Assembly: GCF_004340905.1 (NCBI RefSeq)
Contig: NZ_SLXD01000007.1
Span: 207,816 to 271,815, forward strand
DNA from: Rubrivivax gelatinosus
GTDB lineage: Bacteria; Pseudomonadota; Gammaproteobacteria; Burkholderiales; Burkholderiaceae_C
DNA length: 64,000 nt
Direction: 5' to 3'
Each line of letters starts with the position of its first letter. Within the stretch, counting starts at the first letter, position 1. The position numbers were made by a program, and so were the translations under genes. Below are positions 19,335 to 29,376 of this stretch, piece after piece. A model generated the notes under the pieces. The model made no database searches and had not been told where the DNA came from. It saw nothing but the letters and a program-made list of their open reading frames with translations.

Positions 19335-20108
19335 ATGTCGGTTTCCTTCTCCACGATCAGACCGGGCCTGAAGCTGGCCGACCAGGTCGCCAGCGCGCTC
19401 GAGGCCGAGATCCGTTCCGGCGGCCTGGCCGCGGGCCAGAAGCTGCCCACCGAGCAGGCGCTGGGGCAGCAGTTCGGTGTCAGCCGCACCGTCGTGCGCG
19501 AGGCCGTGCAGCGGCTGAAGTCCCGCGGCCTGGTCGATTCGCGCCAGGGCAGCGGCGTCTACGTGCTGGCCGCCGGCTGCGAGCCGCTGAGCTTCGACCC
19601 GACGGCCGCCGCCTCGCGCGAGGCGGTGCTGCAGATCATCGAACTGCGCCGGGCGCTCGAGGCCGAGGTCGCCGAACTCGCCGCGCAGCGGCGCACGCCG
19701 GCGCAGGCGCAGGCCATCCGGGCTGCGCTGCTGGCCATCGCCGACGCGGTCGCCAGCGGCGGCGACGGCGCCGTCGAGGACGTGCGTTTCCACCGCGCGA
19801 TCGGCGAAGCCGCCGGCAACCCCTTCCTGATCCGCACGCTGGACTACCTTGCCCAGTTCCTGCAGGGCGTGACACGCGTGACGCGCGCCAACGAAGCCCG
19901 GCACCGCGAGTTCGCCGAGCAGGTCAAACGCGAGCACGAGGCGGTGGTGCAGGCCATCGAAGCCGGCGACGCGCCGGCGGCGCGCCACGCCGCGGCGCAG
20001 CACATGAACAACGCGATGCTGCGCCTGCAGCACGCCGACGCCAGCTTCTGGCAGCAGGACGGCGCGCGCCTGGCTGCGGTGCTGGTGCCGCCGACGATGC
20101 CCGCCTGA
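19335..20108 (+). CDS. FadR-type GntR regulator of the tetronate cluster
   Basis: A 257-residue GntR regulator. The winged helix-turn-helix (about residues 10-75) contains LPTEQALGQQFGVSRTVVREAVQRL, and the all-helical FCD ligand-binding domain (about 95-240) has the metal/ligand positions of FadR-type sensors of organic acids (a conserved Asp-His pattern in FHRAIGEAAGNP). It lies just upstream of, and codirectional with, the permease and tetronate genes, so it probably represses them until a sugar acid binds. The ATG at 19335 is used; a GTG at 19317 adds six residues. Confidence 0.88.
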   Translation: MSVSFSTIRPGLKLADQVASALEAEIRSGGLAAGQKLPTEQALGQQFGVSRTVVREAVQRLKSRGLVDSRQGSGVYVLAAGCEPLSFDPTAAASREAVLQIIELRRALEAEVAELAAQRRTPAQAQAIRAALLAIADAVASGGDGAVEDVRFHRAIGEAAGNPFLIRTLDYLAQFLQGVTRVTRANEARHREFAEQVKREHEAVVQAIEAGDAPAARHAAAQHMNNAMLRLQHADASFWQQDGARLAAVLVPPTMPA

Positions 20109-20288
20109 GCTGCGCTGCGGCGCGCGGCTCGTCTTGCCCGTTGCGGCCTCGAAGCCGTCCGGCGCTGTACCCGTGCGGTTCCCGATCGCCTCGCCGCGGG
20201 GCGCCGAGTCACGGTGGCGCGCGCTGCGGGCCGCTTTTGCACCCAACGGGGGCGAAAACCGCCGTTCCGGCTTCAACGAGGCGCTTAC

Positions 20289-20307
20289 GGGTTAACCCTA
20301 GGGTGTA
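20289..20307. promoter_or_regulatory. candidate operator: imperfect palindrome before the permease gene
   Basis: Two overlapping perfect palindromes lie here, GGGTTAACCC (20289-20298) and CCCTAGGG (20296-20303). The second is nested in a wider imperfect repeat, GTTAACCC-TA-GGGTGTAAC. The surrounding 313-base gap (20109-20421) is otherwise GC-rich and featureless, and this AT-containing patch is its likely promoter/operator zone. A GntR binding site is an inference from position and symmetry. Confidence 0.45.
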
Positions 20308-20336
20308 ACTTGTCTGAAATTTGTACGATGACCATA

Positions 20337-20352
20337 TGAACTGATCGGTTCA
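20337..20352. promoter_or_regulatory. candidate operator: TGAAC-N6-GTTCA inverted repeat
   Basis: A perfect five-base inverted repeat (TGAAC at 20337-20341, GTTCA at 20348-20352) lies 70 bases before the permease start, 30 bases after the first palindrome. Its size suits a dimeric GntR regulator. It does not match the TGGTNNNACCA form of FadR itself. No convincing -35/-10 pair could be read around it. Confidence 0.45.
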
Positions 20353-20421
20353 TGGCGCCGGCCATCACCCGCAAGCGGCCGCACCTTCCACACACTCCAA
20401 GCGCCCGAGGAGACAACCCGC

Positions 20422-21786
20422 ATGTCCACCCCCATCCTGCTCGGCATCGGCGCGGCCGGCATCGCCCTGCTGCTGCTGATGATCATCCGCTGGCAGGTCC
20501 ACGCATTCGTCGCGATGATGCTGGTCAGCCTGCTCGTCGCCCTGGCCGTCGGCATGCCGATCGGCGACATCATCAGCACCCTGATCGCCGGCATGGGCGG
20601 CACGCTGGGCAGCGTCGCCATCCTCGTCGCGCTGGGCGCGATGCTCGGCCGCATGATCGAGGTCTCGGGCGGCGCGGCCCGGCTGGCCGGGCGCTTCACG
20701 CAGATCCTCGGCCCGACACGCGTGCCGGCAGCGCTGACCGCCGCGGCGCTGGTGCTCGCCATCCCCGTCTTCTTCGACGTCGGCTTCATCATCCTGGTGC
20801 CCATCGTCTACGGCTTCTGCAAGGCCGCGAAGGTGGACCCGGTGAAGTTCGGCCTGCCGGTGGCCGGCATCATGCTGGCGGTGCACGTCGTCGTGCCGCC
20901 GCACCCGGGCATCGTCGGCGGCTCCGCGGTGCTCGGCGCCGACGTCGGCTGGGTGACGATCATCGGCCTGCTCGTCTGCCTGCCGTTGGGCGTGCTGGCG
21001 CAGTACACCGCGAAGTGGCTGAACCGCCGCCGCTACGAGATGCTGCCGGCCACCGCCGAGCAGTTCGCGAAGTTCGGCGGCGAAGGCGAGCCCGGCGCCG
21101 ACAAGCTGCACGCCCCGGGGGTCGGCGTCGTGCTGACGCTGATCCTGGTGCCGCTGGCGCTGATCATGGTCGGCACCACCGGCGCGACGCTGCTGCCCAA
21201 GGGCGACGCGCTGCGCAACGTGCTGGCCTTCATCGGCTCGCCGATCTTCGCGCTGATGGTCGCCATCGGCCTGTCGTTCTGGCTCATCGCACGCCGCCTC
21301 GGCTGGACGATGGCGCACACCAACCAGGTCATGGAGTCCTCGCTGCCGCCGGCAGCGACCGTGATCCTGGTCACCGGCGCCGGCGGCGTCTTCGCGAAGG
21401 TTCTGACCGCCAGCGGCATCGGCGCGGCGCTGTCCTCGAGCATCGCCGCGGCGCACCTGCCGCTGATCCTCGCCGGCTTCGTCATCTCGCTGGTGCTGCG
21501 CGCCGCGCAGGGCTCGGCGACGGTGGCCATCCTCACCACCTGCGGCCTGCTGGCCGAAGCCATCACCGGCGGCGGCTACAGCCCGCTGCAGGTGGCGCTG
21601 CTGACGGTGGCCATCGGCTTCGGCGGCCTGGGCCTGTCGCACGTCAACGATTCGGGCTTCTGGATCGTCACCCGCTACCTCGGCCTCTCCGTCGCCGACG
21701 GCTTGCGCAGCTGGACGGTGCTGACCACCGTGCTCGGCGTCGCCGGCTTCCTGCTCACCTGCGGCCTGTGGGCGGTGCTGGCCTGA
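20422..21786 (+). CDS. GntP-family sugar-acid permease
   Basis: A 454-residue inner-membrane permease of the GntP (gluconate:H+ symporter) family. About twelve to fourteen hydrophobic segments span the protein, with typical family stretches such as IPVFFDVGFIILVPIVYG and VVVPPHPGIVGG. As the first structural gene after the GntR regulator and before the tetronate enzymes, it probably imports L-threonate, D-erythronate or a close relative. It starts 11 bases after an AGGAGAC ribosome site. Confidence 0.9.
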   Translation: MSTPILLGIGAAGIALLLLMIIRWQVHAFVAMMLVSLLVALAVGMPIGDIISTLIAGMGGTLGSVAILVALGAMLGRMIEVSGGAARLAGRFTQILGPTRVPAALTAAALVLAIPVFFDVGFIILVPIVYGFCKAAKVDPVKFGLPVAGIMLAVHVVVPPHPGIVGGSAVLGADVGWVTIIGLLVCLPLGVLAQYTAKWLNRRRYEMLPATAEQFAKFGGEGEPGADKLHAPGVGVVLTLILVPLALIMVGTTGATLLPKGDALRNVLAFIGSPIFALMVAIGLSFWLIARRLGWTMAHTNQVMESSLPPAATVILVTGAGGVFAKVLTASGIGAALSSSIAAAHLPLILAGFVISLVLRAAQGSATVAILTTCGLLAEAITGGGYSPLQVALLTVAIGFGGLGLSHVNDSGFWIVTRYLGLSVADGLRSWTVLTTVLGVAGFLLTCGLWAVLA

Positions 21787-21847
21787 GCGCCTGCACCCCA
21801 TCCGCCGCCCTTCGTCCCCACGGACTTTCTGAACGGAATCGACTTTC

Positions 21848-22750
21848 ATGACTACCCGCAATGTCGGCGTGATCGGCCTCGGCGCCATGGGCGTGGGCAT
21901 CGCCCAGACGCTTCGCCGCAACGGTTTCAACGTGCACGTCTGCGACGTGCGTCCCGGCGTCGCCGAAGCCTTCGCCCGTGAAGGCGGCGTCGCCGGCGCC
22001 AACCCGGCGGCGCTGGCCGCGGCCTGCGACACGCTGGTGTCGGTGGTCGTCAACGCCGCGCAGACCGAGGCCGTGCTGTTCGGCGAAGGCGGTGCCGCCG
22101 CGGCGATGCGCCCGGGCTCGAGCTTCATCATGTGCTCGACGGTCGACCCCAACTGGTCGATCGCGCTCGAGGCCAAGCTCGAGGCCGCCGGCATCCACTA
22201 CATCGACGCGCCGATCTCCGGCGGTGCCGCCAAGGCCGCTGCCGGCCAGATGACGATGATGACCTCGGCCCGGCCCGCGGCCTACGCCGCCGCCGGCGCC
22301 GTGCTCGACGGCATGGCCGGCAAGGTCTACCGCCTGGGCGACAAGGCCGGCGCTGGCTCCAAGGTGAAGATCATCAACCAGCTGCTGGCCGGCGTGCACA
22401 TCGCCGCCGCCGCCGAGGCGATGGCGCTGGGCCTGCGCGAAGGCGTCGACGCCGCCGCGATCTACGAGGTCATCACGCACAGCGCCGGCAACAGCTGGAT
22501 GTTCGAGAACCGCATGGCGCACGTGCTGGCCGGCGACTTCACGCCGCTGTCTGCCGTCGACATCTTCGTCAAGGACCTGGGCCTGGTGCTCGACACGGCG
22601 CGTGCGAGCAAGTTCCCGCTGCCGCTGGCGGCCACCGCGCACCAGATGTTCATGCAGGCTTCCACCGCCGGCTTCGCCAAGGAAGACGACAGCGCGGTGA
22701 TCAAGATCTTCCCGGGCATCACGCTGCCGGCGAAGAAGGACGCGCCGTGA
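21848..22750 (+). CDS. ltnD: L-threonate-type dehydrogenase (beta-hydroxyacid dehydrogenase family)
   Basis: A 300-residue NAD-dependent dehydrogenase. The N-terminal Rossmann motif is GLGAMGVGIAQTLRRNG (residues 10-26), the substrate motif is DAPISGGAAKAAAGQ (about 119-133), and the catalytic lysine is in GSKVKIINQLL (about 170-180). In known LtnD-OtnK-OtnC-OtnI clusters this enzyme oxidises L-threonate at C2 to 2-oxo-tetronate. By sequence alone it could be a tartronate semialdehyde reductase; the neighbours decide for LtnD. Its stop overlaps the kinase start (GTGA). Confidence 0.85.
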   Translation: MTTRNVGVIGLGAMGVGIAQTLRRNGFNVHVCDVRPGVAEAFAREGGVAGANPAALAAACDTLVSVVVNAAQTEAVLFGEGGAAAAMRPGSSFIMCSTVDPNWSIALEAKLEAAGIHYIDAPISGGAAKAAAGQMTMMTSARPAAYAAAGAVLDGMAGKVYRLGDKAGAGSKVKIINQLLAGVHIAAAAEAMALGLREGVDAAAIYEVITHSAGNSWMFENRMAHVLAGDFTPLSAVDIFVKDLGLVLDTARASKFPLPLAATAHQMFMQASTAGFAKEDDSAVIKIFPGITLPAKKDAP

Positions 22751-24021
22751 GCACGCGGCTCAAGCTCGGCTGCATCGCCGACGACTCGACCGGCGCCACC
22801 GACCTGGCGAACAACCTGGTGCGCGCCGGCATGCGCGTCGTGCAGACGATCGGCGTGCCGCCGGGGCCGCTGGACGCCGACGTCGACGCCGTCGTCGTGG
22901 CGCTGAAGTCGCGCACCATCGCGCCCGAGGACGCGGTGGCGCAGTCGGTCGCCGCGCTCTGCTGGCTGCAGGCGCAGGGCGCGACGCAGTTCTATTTCAA
23001 GTACTGCTCGACCTTCGACAGCACGGCGCGCGGCAACATCGGCCCGGTCACCGAGGCGCTGATGGACGCCTTGGACACGCCGTTCACGATCGCGACGCCG
23101 GCCTTCCCGGAGAACCAGCGCACGGTCTTCAAGGGCCACCTCTTCGTCGGCGACCTGCTGCTCAGCGACAGCGGCATGAAGGACCACCCGCTGACGCCGA
23201 TGACCGACGCCAACCTCGTGCGCGTGCTGCAGGCGCAGTGCAAGCGCAAGGTCGGTCTGATCGACTACCAGGTCGTGGGGCAGGGCGCCGACGCGGTGCG
23301 TGCACGCATCGCCGAGCTGAAGGCCCAGGGCGTGGCGATCGCCATCGTCGACGCCGTCTCCAACGCCGACCTGCTGCGCATGGCGCCGGCGCTGGCCGAG
23401 CTGCCGCTGCTGACGGCGGGTTCGGGCGTCGCGATCGGCCTGCCGGGCAACCACGGCCTGGCGCCGTCGTCGCAGGCCGCCGAGCTGCCGGCGGCCGAAG
23501 GGCTGCAGGCCGTGGTCTCGGGCAGCTGCTCGATGGCCACCAACCGCCAGGTGCTGGACTTCATCCGCTCGGGCCGCCCGGCGCTGGCGATCGACCCGCT
23601 GCGCATCGCCGCCGGCGAGGACGTCGCCGCCCAGGCCCTGGCCTGGGCCGGCGAGCATCTGGCCCGCGGCCCGGTGCTGGTCTATTCGACCGCCGAGCCG
23701 GCCGCGGTGCGTGCCATCCAGGCCCGGCTGGGTGTCGAGCAGGCCGGCGGCCTGGTCGAGCAGACGATCGCGCGCATCGCGCAAGGCCTGGTCGAGCGCG
23801 GCGTGCGCCAGCTGGTCGTCGCCGGCGGCGAGACCTCGGGCGCCTGCGTGCAGGCGCTGGGCATCGCCCAGCTGCGCATCGGCGGCCAGATCGACCCCGG
23901 CGTGCCCTGGTGCCACGCGGTCAGCCCGGCCGCGCCCGGCGGGCTGCACCTGGCGCTGAAGTCGGGCAACTTCGGCACCGACGACTTCTTCACCAAGGCC
24001 TTCACCCGCTTGCAGGGCTGA
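22747..24021 (+). CDS. otnK: 3-oxo-tetronate kinase (DUF1537 four-carbon acid-sugar kinase)
   Basis: A 424-residue kinase of the DUF1537 family, which phosphorylates 3-oxo-tetronate at C4. The N-terminal sugar-acid-binding domain begins GCIADDSTGATDLANNLV (about residues 8-25). The C-terminal nucleotide-binding domain has the glycine-rich VAGGETSGACVQALG (about 357-371). The GTG start at 22747 overlaps the stop of ltnD by four bases. Function rests on the family work that assigned DUF1537 and on the full gene set here. Confidence 0.88.
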   Translation: MSTRLKLGCIADDSTGATDLANNLVRAGMRVVQTIGVPPGPLDADVDAVVVALKSRTIAPEDAVAQSVAALCWLQAQGATQFYFKYCSTFDSTARGNIGPVTEALMDALDTPFTIATPAFPENQRTVFKGHLFVGDLLLSDSGMKDHPLTPMTDANLVRVLQAQCKRKVGLIDYQVVGQGADAVRARIAELKAQGVAIAIVDAVSNADLLRMAPALAELPLLTAGSGVAIGLPGNHGLAPSSQAAELPAAEGLQAVVSGSCSMATNRQVLDFIRSGRPALAIDPLRIAAGEDVAAQALAWAGEHLARGPVLVYSTAEPAAVRAIQARLGVEQAGGLVEQTIARIAQGLVERGVRQLVVAGGETSGACVQALGIAQLRIGGQIDPGVPWCHAVSPAAPGGLHLALKSGNFGTDDFFTKAFTRLQG

Positions 24022-24026
24022 GCACC

Positions 24027-24725
24027 ATGGCCACGCCCTTCCTCGACGAAGACTTCGCGCGCGCCGAGATCTGCCGCGTCGGCCGCAGCCTGTTCGAGCG
24101 TGGCTACGTGCACGCCACGGCCGGCAACATCAGCGTGCGCCTGGCCGACGGCTACCTGATCACGCCGACCGACGCCTGCCTGGGAACGCTGGAGCCCGCG
24201 CGGCTGGCGCGGCTGGACGCCGAGGGCCGCCAGCTCGCCGGCGACCGCGGCAGCAAGACCATCGTGCTGCACCGGCGCATCTACGCCGCCAGCGAAACGA
24301 CGGCGCAGCCGGCGCGCTGCATCATCCACACCCACAGCACGCACCTCGTCGCGTGTTCGCTGCGCGCTGCGGCCGGCAGCGTGCCGGCCGAGGGCGAGCT
24401 GCTGCCGCCGATCACGCCGTACTTCGTCATGAAGGTGGGCCGCGTGCCGCACATCGCCTACCAGCGCCCGGGTGCGCCCGAAGCCGCCGACGCGGTGGCC
24501 GAGGCCATCACGCGCTACGCCGCCGCCGGCAGGCCGATTCGCGCCGTGATGCTGGCGCGCCTGGGCCCCAACGTCTGGCACGACAGCCCGGCCGCGGCGA
24601 TGGCGGTGCTGGAGGAACTCGAGGAGACCGCACGCCTGGCGCTGCTGGTGCCCGAGGCCGGCCACTGCCCGCTGGACGAGGCCCGCATCCAGACCCTGCG
24701 CGACACCTTTGGTGCCTCCTGGTGA
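24027..24725 (+). CDS. otnC: 3-oxo-tetronate 4-phosphate decarboxylase (class II aldolase family)
   Basis: A 232-residue member of the class II aldolase/adducin family. The first zinc ligands are in HTHSTH (about residues 102-107), phosphate binding probably involves TAGNISVR (about 31-38) and TPTDACLGTLEP. In this pathway OtnC decarboxylates 3-oxo-tetronate 4-phosphate to dihydroxyacetone phosphate and CO2, feeding glycolysis. It starts five bases after the kinase stop. Alone, the sequence would also suit a fuculose-phosphate aldolase; the cluster makes OtnC much more likely. Confidence 0.86.
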   Translation: MATPFLDEDFARAEICRVGRSLFERGYVHATAGNISVRLADGYLITPTDACLGTLEPARLARLDAEGRQLAGDRGSKTIVLHRRIYAASETTAQPARCIIHTHSTHLVACSLRAAAGSVPAEGELLPPITPYFVMKVGRVPHIAYQRPGAPEAADAVAEAITRYAAAGRPIRAVMLARLGPNVWHDSPAAAMAVLEELEETARLALLVPEAGHCPLDEARIQTLRDTFGASW

Positions 24726-24782
24726 GGCGCTCCCATTCCTGAACACCGCGGGCCGAGCCCGCATCACGACCGCGAGTCCACC

Positions 24783-25583
24783 ATGCCCCGTTTCGCCGCC
24801 AACCTGTCGATGCTCTACAACGAGCACGACTTCCTCGACCGTTTTGCCGCCGCCGCACGCGACGGCTTCAAGGCCGTCGAGTACCTCTTTCCCTATGCGT
24901 ACACGACCGAGCAGCTCGCCGCCTTGCTGAAGGCCCACGGCCTGCAGCAGGTGCTGTTCAACGCGCCTCCGGGCCACTGGGAGGCCGGTGAACGCGGCAT
25001 CGCCTGCCTGCCCGGGCGCGAGGCCGAGTTCCGCGACGGCATCGCCCAGGCGCTGGCCTACGCCCGCGCGCTCGACTGCCCGCGCATCCACGTGATGGCC
25101 GGCCTGGTGCCCGCCGGCCAGACGCGCGAGTCGGTGCGTGCGACCTACGTCGCCAACGTTGCCTACGCCGCCGCCGAAGCGGCCAAGCTGGGCATCAACG
25201 TGCTGATCGAGCCGATCAACGAACGCGACATGCCGGGCTTCTTCCTGAACCGCCAGGACCAGGCGCACGCCATCGTCGCCGAGGTTGGCGCGGCCAACCT
25301 GAAGGTGCAGATGGACCTGTACCACTGCCAGATCGTCGAAGGCGACCTGGCGGCCAAGATCCGCCAGTGGCTGCCGACGGGCCAGGTCGGCCACTTCCAG
25401 ATCGCCGGCGTGCCCACGCGCCACGAGCCCGACGTCGGCGAGATCCACCACCCCTACCTGTTCGCGCTGATCGACGAACTCGGCTGGGACGGCTGGATCG
25501 GCTGCGAATACCGCCCGCGCCGCGGCGCGGTGCCGGGCGGCACCTCGGACGGCCTGGGCTGGATGAAGCCTTACCTGGCCTGA
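24783..25583 (+). CDS. otnI: 2-oxo-tetronate isomerase (hydroxypyruvate isomerase family)
   Basis: A 266-residue TIM-barrel enzyme of the Hyi family. The likely metal-binding glutamates are in [14 protein letters not shown] (about residue 143) and GCEYRPR (about 240), with further ligands in VQMDLYHCQ. In tetronate clusters OtnI converts 2-oxo-tetronate to 3-oxo-tetronate, the substrate of OtnK. The name hydroxypyruvate isomerase would be given from sequence alone. It is the last gene of the run, 57 bases after otnC. Confidence 0.87.
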   Translation: MPRFAANLSMLYNEHDFLDRFAAAARDGFKAVEYLFPYAYTTEQLAALLKAHGLQQVLFNAPPGHWEAGERGIACLPGREAEFRDGIAQALAYARALDCPRIHVMAGLVPAGQTRESVRATYVANVAYAAAEAAKLGINVLIEPINERDMPGFFLNRQDQAHAIVAEVGAANLKVQMDLYHCQIVEGDLAAKIRQWLPTGQVGHFQIAGVPTRHEPDVGEIHHPYLFALIDELGWDGWIGCEYRPRRGAVPGGTSDGLGWMKPYLA

Positions 25584-25623
25584 AGACGGCTGCGGGCGCC
25601 GGCCGCGCCGGCGCCCGCGAGCC

Positions 25624-26880
<1,257 letters not shown>

Positions 26881-26974
26881 CGGACTCTCTCCTGTGGTCG
26901 TGGTCGCCGGATCGGGCACCGGCGGGCGCGACGCTAGGGGCCGCGCGTGGCGGCGCCGTGACGGGCACAAGTCG

Positions 26975-28846
26975 TTACCGGCCGCGCAGGAAGAGGGTGT
27001 CCAGCTCTTTCATCGTCAGCTGGCGCCAGGTGGGTCGGCCGTGGTTGCAGGTGTCGGCGCGTTCGGTGGCTTCCATCTGGCGCAGCAGCGCGTCCATCTC
27101 GGGCAGCGTCAGGCGCCGGTTGGCGCGCACCGCGCCGTGGCAGGCCATCGTGGCCAGCAGTTCATCGCGCGAGCGTTCGACGCTGCGGCTGGCGCCGGTC
27201 TGCTCGAACTCGGCGAGCACCGAGCGTGCGAGCTCGGCGACGTCGGCATCGGGCAGCGCCGCCGGGCGGCTGCGCACCACGAGTGTCGACGCTGACAGCG
27301 GCGCCACGTCCAGGCCCAGCGCCAGCAGGGCCTCGCGTTCGGCCTCGGCGGTGGCGACCTCGGCGGCGGTGGCGGCGAAGCTCACCGGCAGCAGCAGCGG
27401 CTGCGCCGGCAGCGCCGCCGACGCCGCGGCCTGCTTCAGCCGTTCGTAGACGATGCGCTCGTGCGCGGCGTGCATGTCGACGACGACCAGGCCGTGCGCG
27501 TTGCGTGCCAGCACGTAGACGCCGCCAACCTGGCCGATGGCCTCGCCCAGCGGATGCGCGGCAGGTGCGGCTTCGGGCAGCGCGCCGGACGCAGGGCGTC
27601 CGACCGTCGGCGCCTCGGCCGCGGCCGGCGGCCGCAGCGCCGCCCAGGCCTGCAGCCCGCCGCTGCCGGCCGGCGTCGTGCGCGGGCCCGGGTCGCGCCA
27701 GGCAGTGGGTGCAGGCGACGGCGGCGCCACGTCGCGGGCCACCAGCGGCAGCGGCGGCTGCCAGCTCGGGCGCGGCGGTGGCGCCACGGCCGGTGCCGGC
27801 TCCGCGGCCGGCACGGCGACCGGCGGCGCGACGGGCGCCGCCGCGTTCGCCCGCGTCGCGGCGAGCGTCTCGACGACCGCGCGCTGCACCGCCTGGTGCA
27901 CCGCACGCCCGTCGCGGAAACGCACCTCGATCTTCGTCGGGTGCACGTTGACGTCGACGAGTTCGGGCTCGATCTGCAGGAACAGCGCGTAGGCCGGCTG
28001 CTTGCTGCCGTGCAGCTGGTCCTCGTAGGCGGCGCGCACGGCGTGCGAGACGAGGCGGTCGCGCACGTAGCGGCCGTTGACGAACAGGTACTGCAGGTCG
28101 GTGCGGCTGCGCGCCGCCTCGGGCTGGCCGGCGCGGCCCCACAGCTGCAGCGGCCCGGCGGCGGTTTCCAGCGGCCGGCTGGTGGCGATGAAATCGCGCC
28201 CCAGCACGTCGCCCAGGCGCTGCTCGGCACCGGCGGCGCGCCACTGGGCGACGGCCCGGCCCTCGTGCCAGACGGCGAAACCGACGTCGGGCCGAGCCAG
28301 CGCGTGGCGGCGCACGGCGTCCAGCGCGTGGGCGAGTTCGGTGGCCTCGCTCTTCAGGAACTTGCGCCGCGCCGGCGTCGAGAAGAACAGCTCGTGCACC
28401 TCGACCGTCGTGCCCTGGGCACGTGCCGCCGGCTGCAGCTCGCCGCTGCGTGCGTCGACACGCCAGCCGTGCGCGGCGTCGGCGCCGCGGCTGGTGATCG
28501 CCATCTCGGAGACCGAGGCGATCGCCGCCAGCGCCTCGCCGCGGAAACCCATCGTGCGCACCGATTCGAGTTCGCCCAGCGAACCGATCTTGCTCGTCGC
28601 GTGGCGCTTGAGCGCCAGCGGCAGCTCCTCCATCGGGATGCCGCAGCCGTCGTCCTCGACGACGATGCTGCGCACGCCGCCGGCGGCCAGGCGCACGACG
28701 ACGGCACGCGCGCCGGCGTCCAGCGCGTTGTCGACCAGCTCGCGCACCACCGAGGCGGGGCGCTCGACGACCTCGCCGGCGGCGATCTGGCTGACGAGTT
28801 CGTCGGGCAGTTCGCGGATCGGACGGCGTGCGGGCAGGGCGGTCAT
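26975..28846 (-). CDS. mutL: DNA mismatch repair protein MutL
   Basis: A 623-residue GHKL ATPase that couples MutS to downstream repair. ATPase motifs are ELVDNALDAGA (about residue 40), VVEDDGCGIP (about 58-67) and TMGFRGEALAAIASVSE (about 95-111). A proline/alanine-rich linker spans about 345-430. The C-terminal domain has DMHAAHERIVYE, the endonuclease motif DQHA(x)2E(x)4E with Met for Gln. The ATG at 28846 overlaps the stop of the lipoprotein gene by four bases. miaA, the common downstream neighbour, is absent here and lies at 8831-9760. Confidence 0.96.
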   Translation of the reverse strand: MTALPARRPIRELPDELVSQIAAGEVVERPASVVRELVDNALDAGARAVVVRLAAGGVRSIVVEDDGCGIPMEELPLALKRHATSKIGSLGELESVRTMGFRGEALAAIASVSEMAITSRGADAAHGWRVDARSGELQPAARAQGTTVEVHELFFSTPARRKFLKSEATELAHALDAVRRHALARPDVGFAVWHEGRAVAQWRAAGAEQRLGDVLGRDFIATSRPLETAAGPLQLWGRAGQPEAARSRTDLQYLFVNGRYVRDRLVSHAVRAAYEDQLHGSKQPAYALFLQIEPELVDVNVHPTKIEVRFRDGRAVHQAVQRAVVETLAATRANAAAPVAPPVAVPAAEPAPAVAPPPRPSWQPPLPLVARDVAPPSPAPTAWRDPGPRTTPAGSGGLQAWAALRPPAAAEAPTVGRPASGALPEAAPAAHPLGEAIGQVGGVYVLARNAHGLVVVDMHAAHERIVYERLKQAAASAALPAQPLLLPVSFAATAAEVATAEAEREALLALGLDVAPLSASTLVVRSRPAALPDADVAELARSVLAEFEQTGASRSVERSRDELLATMACHGAVRANRRLTLPEMDALLRQMEATERADTCNHGRPTWRQLTMKELDTLFLRGR

Positions 28847-29298
28847 CCACGCGGATTGTAGGCAGCGGCCGTGCCGTGGCCGGCCGGGCGGCAGTCGCGG
28901 CGCAGCAGCTTCAGTGCGAGATCGGCGCGCAGCGCGTCGACACGGCTGCGTGTCGCGAACACGCGCAAGGGCCGGCCGTCGGGCGTGGTGGCGACGAGTT
29001 CGAAACGCTGCGCACCATCGGAGGCGCGCAGCTGCGCCTCGGCGTCGACCAGCGGCAGCACGAACTGTTCGTCGGCACCGAGCAGGCGGCGGCGCTCGGC
29101 GTGCAGACTGCAGTCGGGGGACAGGCGAAAGCGCCAGTCGACGTCCGACGCGCTCGCCGCGGCGGCGTCGTTGAGGGCCTGCAGCCGGCCGCGCTGGTCG
29201 AGGCGGTGCAGATCGGGAGTCGGGGCGTCGGTATCGGGGTAACCGTCGGTGCAGGCGGCCAGTGCCAGCACGGCGGCGGCCAGGGCAGGACATCGCAT
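28843..29298 (-). CDS. predicted lipoprotein translationally coupled to mutL
   Basis: A 151-residue protein with a lipoprotein signal: a short hydrophobic core ending LALAAC (Cys16), followed by an Asp-rich mature N-terminus. Another pair of cysteines, one in SPDCSLH and one in LRRDCRP, may form a disulfide. No family recognised. Its stop overlaps the mutL start codon (ATGA at 28843-28846), so mutL is probably translated by reinitiation from this gene. Confidence 0.75.
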   Translation of the reverse strand: MRCPALAAAVLALAACTDGYPDTDAPTPDLHRLDQRGRLQALNDAAAASASDVDWRFRLSPDCSLHAERRRLLGADEQFVLPLVDAEAQLRASDGAQRFELVATTPDGRPLRVFATRSRVDALRADLALKLLRRDCRPAGHGTAAAYNPRG

Positions 29299-29340
29299 CG
29301 GGGTCTGCCGCGCGAGCGGCAGCAGCAGGGCGTCGGGACG

Positions 29341-29358
29341 GCCCCGCGCGTGCGGGGC
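29341..29358. terminator. perfect GC hairpin between the two small secreted-protein genes
   Basis: A seven-base perfect stem (GCCCCGC at 29341-29347, GCGGGGC at 29352-29358) with a four-base loop lies just beyond the end of the minus-strand gene at 29377-29736. No T-run follows on either strand, so it is a weak terminator candidate. Confidence 0.35.
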
Positions 29359-29376
29359 GGCGGCGAACGGGCTGGC

